This document shows, one piece after another, positions 32,906 to 45,400 of a stretch of 64,000 bases of DNA. The notes beneath the pieces were generated by a model, which saw nothing but the letters and a program-made list of their open reading frames with translations, was not told where the DNA came from and made no database searches. The stretch's first letter is position 1. Each line of letters starts with the position of its first letter. A program made the position numbers and the translations under genes. The stretch covers positions 5,187,510 through 5,251,509 of the forward strand of contig NW_003101680.1 of the NCBI RefSeq assembly GCF_000003855.2, in the 5' to 3' direction. Source of the DNA: Blastomyces gilchristii SLH14081. Its lineage: Eukaryota; Ascomycota; Eurotiomycetes; Onygenales; Ajellomycetaceae.

Positions 32906-33127
32906 AATCAGTATACTTCAAGGTCTGACTGAGCCTTTGATCCCTGCACAGTGAGATATATTAAATCTAGTTTTAATACCTCAATATTCAATAGATTCTG
33001 CAAGAGATTGAGAACAGTAACACTAGGTTTCTATTGAATTTGAGAATTAACTCTATATTGATATAATCATTGACAAAGTCTTCTATTTTGAGATATAAAT
33101 AACCAGTTCCTCTACATCCCGCTGACA
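32906..33127 (-). repeat. Possible solo LTR
   Basis: On the minus strand the segment starts TGTCAGCGGGATGTAGAGGA (33127 downward), then has a TATA-poor AT-rich body with CTCAATCTCTTGCAGAATC and a run ending near GCAGGGATCAAAGG. The GC-rich TG start and layout resemble a Copia-type LTR. No second copy or target duplication was found in the window. Confidence 0.3.
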
Positions 33128-33937
33128 ATATTTACATTATTATATAGAAACAAACTTATATTCTCTATAATATCAAGACTCTGAAGAGGGAAAGTCTTGG
33201 TAGAGAGTATACAGTAGTGTATATCTTAGCAGTTTCTATCTCATTCTTCTGCAGCAGTTAATGCAAAAAAAAAAAAAGATCTTAGAAATAGTTTTTTACT
33301 TCTCTTGAAAAAGTAAGGTGTTTTTCTCTGGGTTTTACACAATATTCTTACAAAGAATTAAAAACAGAGTTATTTTCTGTCATAATTTCATATTCTTTTA
33401 AGTAAGAATTACTTTTTCAGTGACTGAAGAGCTTTTATTAATACTTAATTCTTTTTTACACTCTTTATTAACTGATTTGAGTTGCACACTTGTTGTGTGA
33501 GGAGAATTGAATAATTTAGAATAAAATTGAATAGTTTTAATCAATTTCTCTGCAAAAAATTGATTTATTTTTTATCAGTTTTTCTCTCAAAAACTGTCAT
33601 ATCATCTGATTTATTATCAATTGATATCATACTTTTCCTCACTGTATCTCAAGAAAGAGATTGTAAAGATTTTATTGATTTATCTTAAAAATCAATTTTA
33701 GTTTATTAGATTCTCTTCAAAAATCTAACCTAGTTACTGAACTAGTGTGAAAAAAATCAGGTGTTTTATACACAAAAGTCTGTTATTCTTCTTTTGAAAT
33801 AGTCTGATCAACTTTTCAATTGAAAACAGACTTAGAAACCTCTTAATTAAAACAGTCTGACCAACTTTTCAATTCAAAAGAGTATAATAAATATCTCAAT
33901 TGAATTAGTCTGACCAACTTTTCATTGAGTAAGAACA
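33128..33937 (+). other. Probable 5' untranslated region of the LINE
   Basis: AT-rich sequence before LINE ORF1 with short repeated phrases (AGTCTGAYCAACTTTTCAATT three times, about 33802-33920). The 5' boundary of the LINE could not be fixed because the other copies are truncated or run off the window. Confidence 0.4.
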
Positions 33938-35639
33938 ATGAGTTCAAAAGTACACTCAGTTGATATGAAAAAGAATGCTTTCTCAAATGCTATTTCTGAG
34001 ATTGAAATTCTGAAGAAAAGAAAGAAAGAAGAAATAGAGAAACAACAAGTTCTTGAAATACAGAAACTTGAAAAAGCAAGTAAAATTCTTGAAAAGCAGT
34101 GTCTGAGTGAGATGAATGAAGAAGTTCTGTTAATTCTTCATACTCAGGCTAGACAACTACAGAAAGTGATCAAGTTCAAACTTGGAAGTTCAAACACAGT
34201 TCTAAAAACTGTGAAAATTCCTAATACAATCACTGACTCTTCAGTTTGCTCTTCTTTCTTTTCTACTTCTTCTTCTTCTTCTTCTTTAAATCAGAAGAAA
34301 ACATATGCTTAAGCAGCTGAATCTGCTATCTCTAAACCTGCTGTCTCTAAATCTGCTGTCTCAAAACCTGCTCAAAATTCTGAGAAAACTGAGAAGAATA
34401 CTGCCCACACTTCTATTGATAGAAGAGTGAGAAAAAAAATGCAAAAAGAGAAAAATCTTCAAATCTCCAGAAATAGAAGACTTATTCTCAAAGTCTCAAA
34501 TCAGGACATCTTGCAGAGAAATAAGCTAAACTCAAATCTCATTTTCAGAATTAGAAATGAAATCAATCAGCAGTTCTTTTCTCAGTTAATGACTGATATT
34601 GAAGTTCAAAAACCAGTTATAGCTTCAATTGAGTCATTCTTCTTTACAAACTCCATCATTCTGATCACAATGTCTGAATTCAGTGCAGAATTCCTTATTC
34701 AGAATGAGAATCTCTGAAAGTCAGCAGTAGAATCTCTGTTAAACACAATAATTTTATCTGAGAGAGATAAAAAGTGAGATAAATTTATTCTTCATAATAT
34801 TTCAGTTGAAATCTTTGACTGTGAGAAAGGAATACTACTTCTCAAAAATGAATTGAAAGAATACAATTCTATTCAACTGAGAAAAGAGCCTGTATGACTT
34901 AATTCAATTGAGTTCAGACAGAGTAGAAGAAATGCCTCTGTTCTAGTATATATAAAGACACTTGAACAATCCAGAATCTCTGAAGTAAGAGTAGCAGGTT
35001 TGAAAATAAGAGTTCATGAATACAAAGACTCAAGAATGAATCTCAAAGCTCAAACCCAGTGTTATTATTATTATTATTATTATTCTTCCATTATACTCAT
35101 ATGCAAGCGGAGCTTATGATGACTCCTTGCGTGATGTTAAATACAGGCCAAGTGTTGGTTATACAGGAGGAAATACAGGTGTTGAGACCACGCCAAGATA
35201 ACAAGAACATAGGAAATACAAAGGAGTGACAATTAAATACATGCGATAATAACTTCCCAGCCCAGGAACATAGAGCAATTTTATTGGAGCGATTTGTACA
35301 CCTCTGTATTTATTAGGAACCTGAGGTGCTTGGGTTCCGGATTTAATGTATCCCCTGCGGGTTTCGAACCCACACGCCCTGGTTTCCCACCGCCAAGGCG
35401 CTACTCAAACACAGTGTTCAAACTGTCAAAGTTATGAACACTTTACAATCTCTTGTTTCAGAGACTCAAAATATGCATTCTGTGCTAGAGATCACAAAAC
35501 TAGTGAGTATAAATGTGAAACATGCTTAAAAAGAGATGAAATATGTCAATATACTCTGCTTAAGTGCTTCAATTGCAAAGAAAAACATGCATCTAGCTCA
35601 AAAGAATGTGTATTTACTTCAAGAACTCAGAAGAACTGA
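33938..35639 (+). pseudogene. LINE ORF1 (gag-like, coiled coil plus CCHC knuckles), split by a SINE
   Basis: ATG at 33938. Residues 20-70 are Lys/Glu-rich and probably coiled coil (EILKKRKKEEIEKQQ). A Ser-rich linker is encoded by TCT repeats (34256-34284). A middle domain follows, then zinc knuckles after the SINE: CSNCQSYEHFTISC, ARDHKTSEYKC and CFNCKEKHASSSKEC (35420-35610). Stops at 34312, 34717, 34777 and 34898 are mostly TGA where Trp would fit. The SINE at 35064-35403 interrupts just before the first knuckle, and the sequence rejoins across its target duplication. ORF1 proteins bind the LINE RNA. Confidence 0.75.
35064..35403 (-). mobile_element. SINE copy B inside LINE ORF1
   Basis: 340 bases on the minus strand, flanked by a 15-base target duplication with one mismatch (ctcaaacccagtgtt at 35049-35063, ctcaaacacagtgtt at 35404-35418). 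It starts at GTAGCGCCTTGG, so the first 36 bases of the head (with the A box) are missing: a 5' truncation typical of reverse-transcribed inserts. It keeps the B box (GGTTCGAAACC near 35372), the full body and a 3' end ATAATGGAAGAATAATAATA. It is GC-balanced, in contrast to the LINE around it. Confidence 0.88.
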
Positions 35640-36010
35640 AGAAAAGATGAAGCTCAAAGTGAATCTAAAACTGAAGAGAAAAGTCAAGCTAGTAAATCTA
35701 TAACTACAAGCTTAAAAAGAAGAAATTCTCAACTATCTAGATCTTCAAACTTCAATTCTCCAGCTAAGTGTAAACAGAATTTGAATTCTCAAACTTCTGT
35801 TAAGATTAGAGAATTGAGAAATGACTCTGATAATAAACTAGATATAATGCAAGCAGTTAAGATTCCTACTTTTCAAAATAGTTATAATCTTCTATCTGAT
35901 GATAGAGATTAGATTCTACTCTATATCTACTCTCTCTTAGTATGAATATACAACAAAAACAATAAAAAAAGTTTAAAAACTCTTCAAAAATCACATTTAT
36001 TTAAAATAAT

Positions 36011-39000
36011 ATGAATAGAAACTCAAATTGCATTTATTCTTGTCTTCAGATTGCATTTGAATAAAAAGTTGACTTTGTACTTCTTCAAGAATCAAACTTT
36101 GATACTGAGTAAAAGTACATCATTTCTCATTCAAGCTATTACTACTTTCTTGCTGAAAAATCTGAGATAAAATCAAGAGTAGTGATCTATGAGAGAAAAA
36201 GATCAAGATATCAATTTAATTTGAGATTTGATATCATATCTGACTCTGATATTCTAGTGAGTGATATTATAGATAAAGAGAATGAGTTTAACACTATTCA
36301 ACTTATAAATATCTATAATGAAAAGTCATTGAAAGAAAACAACAATATCTGAACAATTGATAGAGGATTTTTGAGTATAACTCTCTTAAAAAACTCTATA
36401 ATTGCAGGAGACTTTAATGCACATCATTTCTGATGAAACTCAGAGTACACAAGAGCAGTAAGAGCAGATAAACTGGTTGAATGAACTTTTAAACATTCAA
36501 TAGATTTAGTTAACAAGTCTGATTAACAAACATTCTTTAGAAAAGACATGAAACAGAAATCTATTATAGATCTGACTTTCATGTCATAAAATCTAATTGA
36601 AAAAAGACTTATAAACTGGTTTATTGATTCAAATGAAACCTCAGAATCAGGTCATGAGATCATTCAATTTGGTATTGAACTGAGTGAAAAATAAAGAAGT
36701 GAAAATCCTCTTCTCTCTAATCAGTATAACTTTGAAAAAGCTGATTGAAAAGCAGTTAAAGAAAGAGTAAAACAGCTGAAATCTGAAAGACATAGTAAGC
36801 TCTATTGAAATCAAAGTTAAGATATCTTAAATGAAATACTTAAGAATAGAGTAAAGCTGATTACATCTATTCTTCTAACAAGTATTGAAGAAAATATTGT
36901 AAAGAAAAAGTCTTCTGAGTATTTCAAATCTTGATGAAATGAGAATATCACTTCTAAAAGAAAGCAATTAGCCACTGCTAAGAGAGAGTGAAAGAATAAC
37001 TTAATATCTGATAAAGAGTTCAAAGCTATTCAAAATGAATATTTTTCAGATATTAAAAAAGTCAAAACAGATGACTGAAACAAATTTCTTGAAGAAGTAT
37101 AAGAAAAAGAAGTTTTTAAAGTCTTCAACTATACTAAAACAAGAAGTGTAGCAAAGCTTTCAATCTTAGAATATGAATTTCAGAATGAATTGTATACAGT
37201 AAACTCTTTTAAGAAAAAATGTCAAGCTTTTATGAGAATTCTCTTTCAAAACTCATCACATTTAGAAGAGAAGAATATATCATTTCATGAATATATTGAT
37301 GAAAATAACTGGGAATGATCTGAGCTTACATGTGATGAACTAGAGTCAGCAATATTCTCAAGTTCAATTAAAACTGCTGCAGGGCCTGATTCAATTAATC
37401 ATTTAATTATTCAAAACACATATTCCTACTTGAACAATGAATATTTTGAGCTCTTTTTCAATCTCTTAAGAAATGATTATCATTCTGAATGCTGGAGAGA
37501 AGCTACTGGAGTAATCCTTGCAAAACCTAATAGAAAAGCTTCAGTTTCTAAGTCATATAAAGTAATATCTCTGTTGAACTGTTTGAGAAAAGTTCTAGAA
37601 AAGATAATAGCTACTAGATTATCTTTTATAAGCTCTATTAGTAATTCTCTTCTATTTAATGAATAAATGAGAGATAGAAAACAATGTTCTGCAATTGACA
37701 CTGTTCTCTCAGTTATTCATGATATTCAAGTAGTAAAGCATGAAGGCCTGATCTCAACTGCAGTTTTTATTGATATAAAAGATGCATTTAATCATGTTTC
37801 AAAGTCTAAGATGATTCAAACTTTGAAGATGTTAAAACTATTACTTTCTCTAATAAAATGAGTTAATTATTTCATGTCTAAAAGAATTATATAACTATTC
37901 TTTGATGGAAGAAAATAAGATAAAACTGAGATAAAAATAGAAGTATCACAAGAATCTTCAATCTCATCTGTTTTATTTGCAATATACACTGCATATTTAT
38001 TCAAGAATAGAGAGATGAAAATAGTGAGATCTTCAGATTATATAGATGATATTGATCTACTCTACAGTTCAAAGACAATCAAAGAGAATTTAGAAGTGAT
38101 TGAGAAAGCAGCAAAGAAAATCTTTGTTAGAGTAGATATCAATCTAATTCAATTTAATATGAATAAAACTGAGTTAATTCACTTTTTTTTCAGATTTAAT
38201 GAGAAAGAACTAAGTCTAACTCTTCTGAATAAAGAGATCAAACCCAGTTTGAATGTCAAATGACTAGGAGTATGATTAAACTTCAAGTTGAATTTTAAAT
38301 ATCATATTCAATAAAGAATTCTCAAGACAGAGAGACTACTGAATAGTATAATCAGACTATCAAATACTGAGAGAGATCTATTTTTTCAGGCTATGAGACA
38401 GTTATACATAGCCTGTATTATCTCAGTAGCTGATTATGAAGTTCAAGTTTGATGAAACAATCAAGATAACTTCACTGAACTGTTTCAAAGTCTATAAAAT
38501 AGAGCTTTGAGAAGAATTCTGAGAGCATTCAAATCATCTTCTATTAAAGCAATGAAAATTGAAGCCTCAATTCCATCTCCTGCTATTCAATTTGAAAAGG
38601 CCTTTATAAACTATGCTCTGAGAGTCATAAAGATGAGCTCAAATCATATAATCAGAGAAAGAGTCTCTTCTTCATTTCCATCAGTTAACTCAGGAAATGA
38701 ACTGAATTGAAATAGATTTCTTGATTGAAATGAGAATAATGCTTTAAAGAAAATGCCCTCTCAACTGTATAGACTATGTTCACTTATTAAGAATCAATTT
38801 TCTTCATTAAATGTTGAGAAAATTGATCATGAGAAGATATCTCTCTGAAGAGAAAAGCTGAAATCTCTCATAGACTTATAAATAAGTGAACTATCTAAAG
38901 AGAGAGAATATGAACAGTATTGAAAGAAGATCTCTACAATCAATATAAAAGACTCTATTCTGATTTACTCAGATGACTCAAAAAATGAGAATTTAAATAG

Positions 39001-39886
39001 ATTAGATGCAGACATTGCTTATATTGAAGATAATATCAATTTTATCTCAGATTTCTGAAATTTAGGCTGTGAATCTGAAGTCTTTGATACTGAACTATTT
39101 GCAATAGTGAAAGCTTTCAAACTCATTGAAATAAAATCTCATAAAAGAGGAAATAGTTTGAAAGAGGCATGAATATTCTCTGATAGTTAAGCTGCTTTAA
39201 AAAGACTTAGAAATAGTCAGATTCATAATAGTCAAATGAATCTTGAACTGATTTTAAACTCTGTTTTGAAAATTCAAAAGAGAAGAACATCTAAACTGAT
39301 AATTCATCTGTATTGAGTTCCTGCTCATATGAATATTCATGGCAATGAATTGGCTGATTCAGCTGTAAAAAAGAGTTCAGAATTAAGCAGATCTATTCAA
39401 AAAACAGTGTTCTGGTCTTTCATAAAGAGAAAGATAAAAGAATCTTGTTTAAACAAGTGAAATGAAAGCTGGCAGAAACAAAAGAAGAGCATACATTATT
39501 CAAGATTTGAGATAAAACCAAAGTGAAAATCTTGTTTAATTAAATGCAAAAAGAAAATATTCTCATTCATAATTCAGCTAAAACTAGAACATGGTTATTT
39601 CAAATCCTATATACAAAGATTTGATAATAGATTTGATTCAACAGAGTGCTTATTCTGCAATACAAATGAGAATTCTGAGCATATTATAATGCATTGTGCA
39701 TTATACAATAGTCTCAGAGTCAGATTAAAGAAGAAGTATGATTTAAATCAATTAAATATGAGGTTCTTATTCTCAACTGAGACAGGACTTAAATACTTAA
39801 TAGACTTTCTATCAGAAACTCAAGCAGCTACAAGAAAATGGCTCAATTCAGAAGTATTTGAATATGAAGAGATGGAAATTGATTAG
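36011..39886 (+). pseudogene. LINE ORF2 (endonuclease, reverse transcriptase, RNase H)
   Basis: The reading frame stays the same for almost 3.9 kb and is broken only by point stops, mostly TGA at expected Trp positions (for example the double TGA after NAHHF). Endonuclease, reverse transcriptase with YIDD, RNase H and a C-terminal CCHC are all recognisable. The start is taken at 36011 because the endonuclease motif ...FVLLQESNF follows at normal distance. The ending ...FEYEEMEID is shared with the minus-strand copy near 54000, where it is ALY-type truncated. The enzyme would nick target DNA and copy its RNA there; the SINEs share its tail. Confidence 0.82.
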
Positions 39887-40263
39887 ATATAGTCTGTTAA
39901 AACAGCTATACACTATCTTTTAATAATTTTATTTTGTTATAGTCTCTCTTTACTGTACTTGTTTCTTTCTGTTCTTTTCTATCTATCTATTTAATGTGTC
40001 TATCTTTAAGACTATGTTCTCTTTTCCTTTGTCATGATATTTTCAAATGGTTTCAAAGTATCAAAAGGTGTTGAAATACTGCAATTTGTAAACAGTTTTT
40101 ATATTCTGAGCTGGAATTTTCTGATTTTGCATATCTGAAATTGATAAGTGTATAATAGTTGACTCTATAGATATAGGAAAAACTCTGAGAACTAAAGATT
40201 CTCAGGTAGATGTCATAGTCTCTGACTGCATACATCTATAATTGAAGAATAATAACAATAATG

Positions 40264-40389
40264 TTATCTTGGCATGATCTCAACACCTGTATTTTCTTCT
40301 GTATAATCAACACTTGATCTGTATTTAACATCATGTAAGAACCTTGCCTATAAGTATAATGAAATAATAATAATAATAATAATAATAAC
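40264..40389 (+). mobile_element. SINE copy C (3' part) joined to the LINE tail
   Basis: Begins TTATCTTGGCATGATCTCAA directly after the LINE (TAA)n tail and ends in its own AATAATAATAATAATAAC. It corresponds to the last third of copy B but has a small deletion before the tail and many C-to-T changes. Same orientation as the LINE. It could be a 5'-truncated SINE that landed in the LINE tail, or a chimera formed by template switching. Confidence 0.75.
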
Positions 40390-40814
40390 TTTGAGCAGTA
40401 CAGAATTGCTTTGAAAGAGAATAACTCTATGACAGACTTATTATCAGTATGAATTATATAAGTGAGATTATTAACTGTGATAGAAATGAGATAATCATCA
40501 GCATTCAGATTGTTAAAATGAGATGAAATGAATTCAACATCTTCTAAAAGCTCGCGGAGATAGACAAGCTTATATACAGTCTCAGAGAATGCAATATATT
40601 TAGTCTCTGTTAATAATTTAAAGATCACAGTTTGTCAGCAACTCTGTCATACAACAGAGTCATCTGTTATATAGATGATACAACTGATAATTAACTAAGA
40701 TTCTGAATCTCTATCAGCTCAATTGATATCTGTATATATCACAGATTCAATTTCAGCATCTCTGTGATAGATTATTTTCTCATTGATTGAACTCTGTAGA
40801 TATCAGAGTATATG

Positions 40815-41347
40815 TATAACGTGACGGAACCGAAGCAGTGGCTAGTCAGCGGTGTCATGTAGAGGTAGTTGTTTGAGAAGCTGTATGAGTGAGCTTGACT
40901 ATCTTGCTTAAATAGTGAGCTTGTAGGCTACAGAGTTATCATGAGAATATCACAGATATGATACTTAGTATACTAAGAAGATTGTATAAGAAATGCAGTA
41001 ACTCTTGTATATATTTCAGTAGAAGAAAAACAAATCACTGACTTCTTTGATAAGAAGTCAGCATCTAGCTATTCTATATAGACAATGACCAGATACTCTT
41101 CTTTCATTTCATGAGTGAGAATAGCCAGAGTGATACCTCAGCAGCATCTCACTATCAAGAAAGAGTAATCTGCTGATCTTGTATAGAAGTGAGATTCTTA
41201 TATTCATCAATCAGATCTTTCTATGATATATCTGAATAATATCATAGAGTGATTGAAAACTGGTTCAGACAGAATGAAATTATCAGCATGAAAGTAATAA
41301 GCTGTATAAAACTATAATAAGGCCTTAGTATAGCTGAGAGTGTGATA
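40815..41347 (-). repeat. 3' LTR of Gypsy D
   Basis: 533 bases. It keeps a GC-rich patch at its left end (GTGACGGAACCGAAGCAGTG), which is mutated in the partner LTR. Confidence 0.92.
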
Positions 41348-41808
41348 ATACTCTCTTCTTTAAGAGTATAGTCTCAATATTCTTAAGATTACTGAATTAG
41401 AAGTTATCTTTGTTGTATAGCAATAGTTATCAACTGATTAACAGTGTATATACTGCATATGATATAAAGAAATAAATGAGTTTTTCTGCTGACTGTGTAG
41501 ATCTTTCTTTTCTCATCTCTGTTTCAATCAAACACATGATAAGTGATTTCCTTATATATTAATTTGAAATGTGAAAAATGTAGTTAATAAGTGACTTACA
41601 GATCTTCTATCATATTTCATTCTATATATAAAATTCTCTGTAAAAGTGATGTATTTTAGAGACAAAACTAACAGTAGTAATAGGATTTTTTAAAAAGATT
41701 CTCTCTTCTTATAACACATTTTTCTTCTCTTCTCTCTCAATTGCAACAGTGAGTGTATGAGAGTATCATTCTTGAAAGATAATAAAGAACTTATTCTGAC
41801 ATTGTCTA

Positions 41809-42459
41809 GTGATCAAATATCTTCATGATGCAGCTGCAGTCTCTGTGACTGTCAAGAAAGCCAGGTTGAAGACAGAGATGATGATGTTAATAAGCTGCAG
41901 AAGCACTGCTCTCATTATCACATCTTCTTCTTCTGTATCTCTTGCAGCTGTGATAATAGTAGTCATATCTTGCAGTGAGATGTCATCTCAACTGTCAGTT
42001 AGTTCATCTGTATTCAGTTCTTTCTCTACTCTTCTCATCATCATCACAACACTGTCTTTCCTCTCAGTCAACACAGTGATATATGACTCTGTGTGATCAT
42101 TTGAAGAGAATCTCAGAGAGAGCTTGATTTCAGAGATAGCAGCTCTGAGAAGCTCAATCTGGAGTTTCTCTCTTATGATATGTCTGAGCCCTGCTCAGAA
42201 TGCTGCTGAGTTAAGTCTGCAGAATTCTGTGATTTCTTTGTCTTCTCTCTGTGAGAAGGCTCTGATGCAGTCTCTGACTAGCACTGCTATATGTCTGTAC
42301 TGTGCTAAGCAGCTGAAGAAGAAAGAGATCTTATGTATTCACTTCTTCTTTTACTTCTGTTATTTCTATTGTATCTGTAACAATGACTTCTGTCTCTCTA
42401 TAAGTATTATTTCACAGAAAGATATCAAATCAGCTCTGATAAGAAGCTCAGATACTTAA
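41809..42459 (+). other. Antisense open frames in the 3' region of Gypsy D
   Basis: Two adjacent frames on the strand opposite to the retroelement genes (95 and 111 codons) with Ser/Ile-rich composition and one Cys cluster (CLYCAKQLKKKEILC). Some fungal Gypsy elements carry an extra ORF after integrase, but I cannot match this one. It may be chance in low-complexity sequence. Confidence 0.25.
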
Positions 42460-45400
42460 GTAGTACAGAGTAAGAGTCTTGAAGCTCTAAGTATTAATGA
42501 ATTCTATCAAGACTGAGAAGATCCTTCTTACTTATCTGTAAAAGAAGATGAAAGTGTTAGTCTCTGAGATGAAAAAACATCTCAGAATAACTGACTCTAA
42601 GAAGAGATTAGTCAGTGCTGCTGTTAAAAGTACTGTGAAGATCAATCACTGATTAAAGAGAATCTCACTTCAGTTGAAGCAGATAACTGAGATACTTTGT
42701 AAGATAATAAGTTAATACTTTCAGCATCTCTTATACTCTTCTACAGTATGCTTCTCTGTAGCACTGCAGTACTAACTTCTCAGCAGATAAAGATACTGAT
42801 GCTAAAGACTTCAATAATGAAGAATGAGTTTGATGAAGATATGATTATTAATAAGTAGATTCTGATCTCTCTTTTTACTTTTTCAGTGAGCTGCCGCTCT
42901 ATTAGAATAGCAGCAGCTTATAGATTAATAATATTAATCTTTATTAATTTCAAATATCTCTTTCTTTTCTTATTAACTACTTCAGAAATTTTACACTTGT
43001 ATAGTCTCATTAAACTTCTAAAAATTCTTTCAGAGAAAATGGAAGAAGAGTGCTACAGAGTTCACAAGACATCAGCTCATTATCATGAGATTATTTCTAA
43101 AAACTCTTTAAGAAAAATGAGAAGTCTCAAGTGGCATTTCTTGCTTAATATCTCTAGTGTGTAACAGAACAGTCTCTACTAGCTGTCTTATAACTTACAA
43201 TCTCTTTCTCAGTATTTTTCAAATGCTTAAGTGATTTTCATGAATTCTCTGACAATGAATAATCTTCTCATTTAATGAGATATTGAAGCTTATTATAATA
43301 TATTCACTTATTCAATATTTTCTTTATAAGATATTCAGTATCACTCTCAATTTCAATATTATTCAGTCAAGACAGCTCTGTCTCAGAACATTGCTTATAG
43401 AGCTCTAAATAGAAAATGTGAAAAACAGAATGAATTGATTTCAATTCTGAGAATAATTTTAACTCATATATCTGCTTATTCATCACTCTTATTATTAGAA
43501 AAGATTGTAGTCATCACTTACTAAGCTTCTTACACAGTCTTATTATCTTGATATTCTTTGCTGAAAGTAGTACTTAATTCTCTATCAAGAACTTCATTGA
43601 AAGATGTTTTCAATTATAGTATTCTGTCTATCACTTCTGAGTGTGATAAATGCTTTTCATCATCTTTTTATAAATTGTATTTAAAAGTTTCAATCTCACT
43701 GTTACTTCTAATACTGAGAGATACTCTGTTCTCTATATCTATTTAACATTCTGACTGTCTATTTCTCTCTTTGAAATGTTGTCTGTGATGTCACTGAGTA
43801 ATGAAGAGATTATATTCATAATAAGTATAGAAAGAAGATACTTTTAAGATTGTATTCTTTGTATTATTATATACAAATTCAGCAGTCAGAAGATGTTTAA
43901 GTCAATTATTCTGATAATATAAATAGAACACTTGAAGATGCTGTTCTAATGTCTGGTTCTGATATTCAGTCTGATCATCTATCTGTCAATGAAATACAGT
44001 ACTGAGAAGACATCTTATTATAAGATAATAGCAAAAAGCTGATCAGTATTTGCTGATAAAGAGGGATTCTTAATCTATTATCAACAATTTCAGAGCATCA
44101 TGATTATAAATAATAATATCTAAAAACAGGTTAGTCAATTCAGAGGCTTTAATCTTTTTATAAATAGAGATATATTTTATCATCTTTATGAAACAGTTAA
44201 CAATGACTAAAATTAAGTCATATTCTTTAACTCTTGTTGACTTTGGCAGATCAACTATGAAATTTATTAATAGGTTCTGTCATAAGCTCTTTGAAACAGA
44301 CAGTGATATCCACTTATTATATTACTTATATCATGAAATCTTTATTCTTTAATAAATATCATAAGTCTTAATATACTCTTTAACATCTGTCTAAAGCTTG
44401 TCTTAAATATATTTATATTTTAGAAGCTTCTCAGTCTTCTCTAATCTGAAGTACTCTATATGAAGATTATTATAATGAATTCTTAATAACTTCTGACACA
44501 TCACTCTGCTACAAGAGATGAAGACTGAATCATTTAGCAGTAGAAGTTCATATTCTTCTAGTTAACAGTGACTTGATTTCTTAGCAGCACTGTTCTACTC
44601 AGAGTCTGTCTCTTTCAAGTTTAAATCAGATTCTTTCTTCTTTAACTTCTGAATTCAAGCTGCAGTAGAGACATCTCTCTTCTATAACTTATCAATGAAT
44701 TTCAAAAGTAGTCAGATTGAAAGATTGTAGATTATTTCATTCTTTATCAATTCAATAATAGTAAGATATAATATAAGAAGCTTATAATCTTCAGTGTTAG
44801 TTCTCTGCAGAGATCTGAGTTTTCTTTCATCTTCTATACTGAGTTATGCAGCTGTCTTACCAGCACTGTTTCTGAGCTTTAGAGAACTTCAATTCTCTGC
44901 AGTCAGCTTCTTCTGCAGTGATGACAGAGATTCTTTTATAAAATTCTTCTTCATATCAACAATATTATAATTAGATCATCTAGACAGTGTGTTGACAGAA
45001 TTAAGCCAATCTGAACAGTATCAGATGTAGAAATCATACTCTGAAAGCAGCTTCACTCATCTGGCTTGACATTCTGTCAAGCTCTTTATTGTCAAGAAGT
45101 AACACAGATTTGTATAATTAGTGAGAACTTGTACTGAGTACTTACTATTCTGAAGATAATGTCATCAGATCTTAAAGAATTTAATAATTACTAATATCTC
45201 TTAATTATGAGTATCATATCTTCTCTATGTAAGTGATAACTTCTTGAAGAAGAAGATTACTGATCTTTATTCACAGTGTCTTATAGACTTTATAAAAAAG
45301 TCTTCTCTCACAGATATTTCATTACCTGTATTCTCAGAGTTTATTATTTTCTGATTCTTTCAATATTGAAAGATCTCTGATGTCAACTGTGAAAAGATTT

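Larger units (their letters stand above)
33938..40263 (+). mobile_element. Tad1-like LINE with RNase H, degenerate
   Basis: ORF1 (33938-35639, broken by a SINE) and ORF2 (about 36011-39886), followed by a 3' UTR ending ATTGAAGAATAATAACAATA. ORF2 has, in order, an AP-type endonuclease (LLQESNF near 36090, AGDFNAHHF near 36405-36430, SGHE near 36648), reverse transcriptase (FIDIKDAFNHV near 37770-37800, YIDDIDLL at 38040-38060), RNase H (IYSDDSKNE near 38955, VPAHMNIHGNELAD near 39310-39355) and a terminal CCHC (CLFCN...EHIIMHC near 39650-39690). The endonuclease-RT-RNase H order is that of the I/Tad superclade of fungal LINEs. About 25 in-frame stops are nearly all at Trp positions, so it is dead but otherwise remarkably intact. 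Confidence 0.88.
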
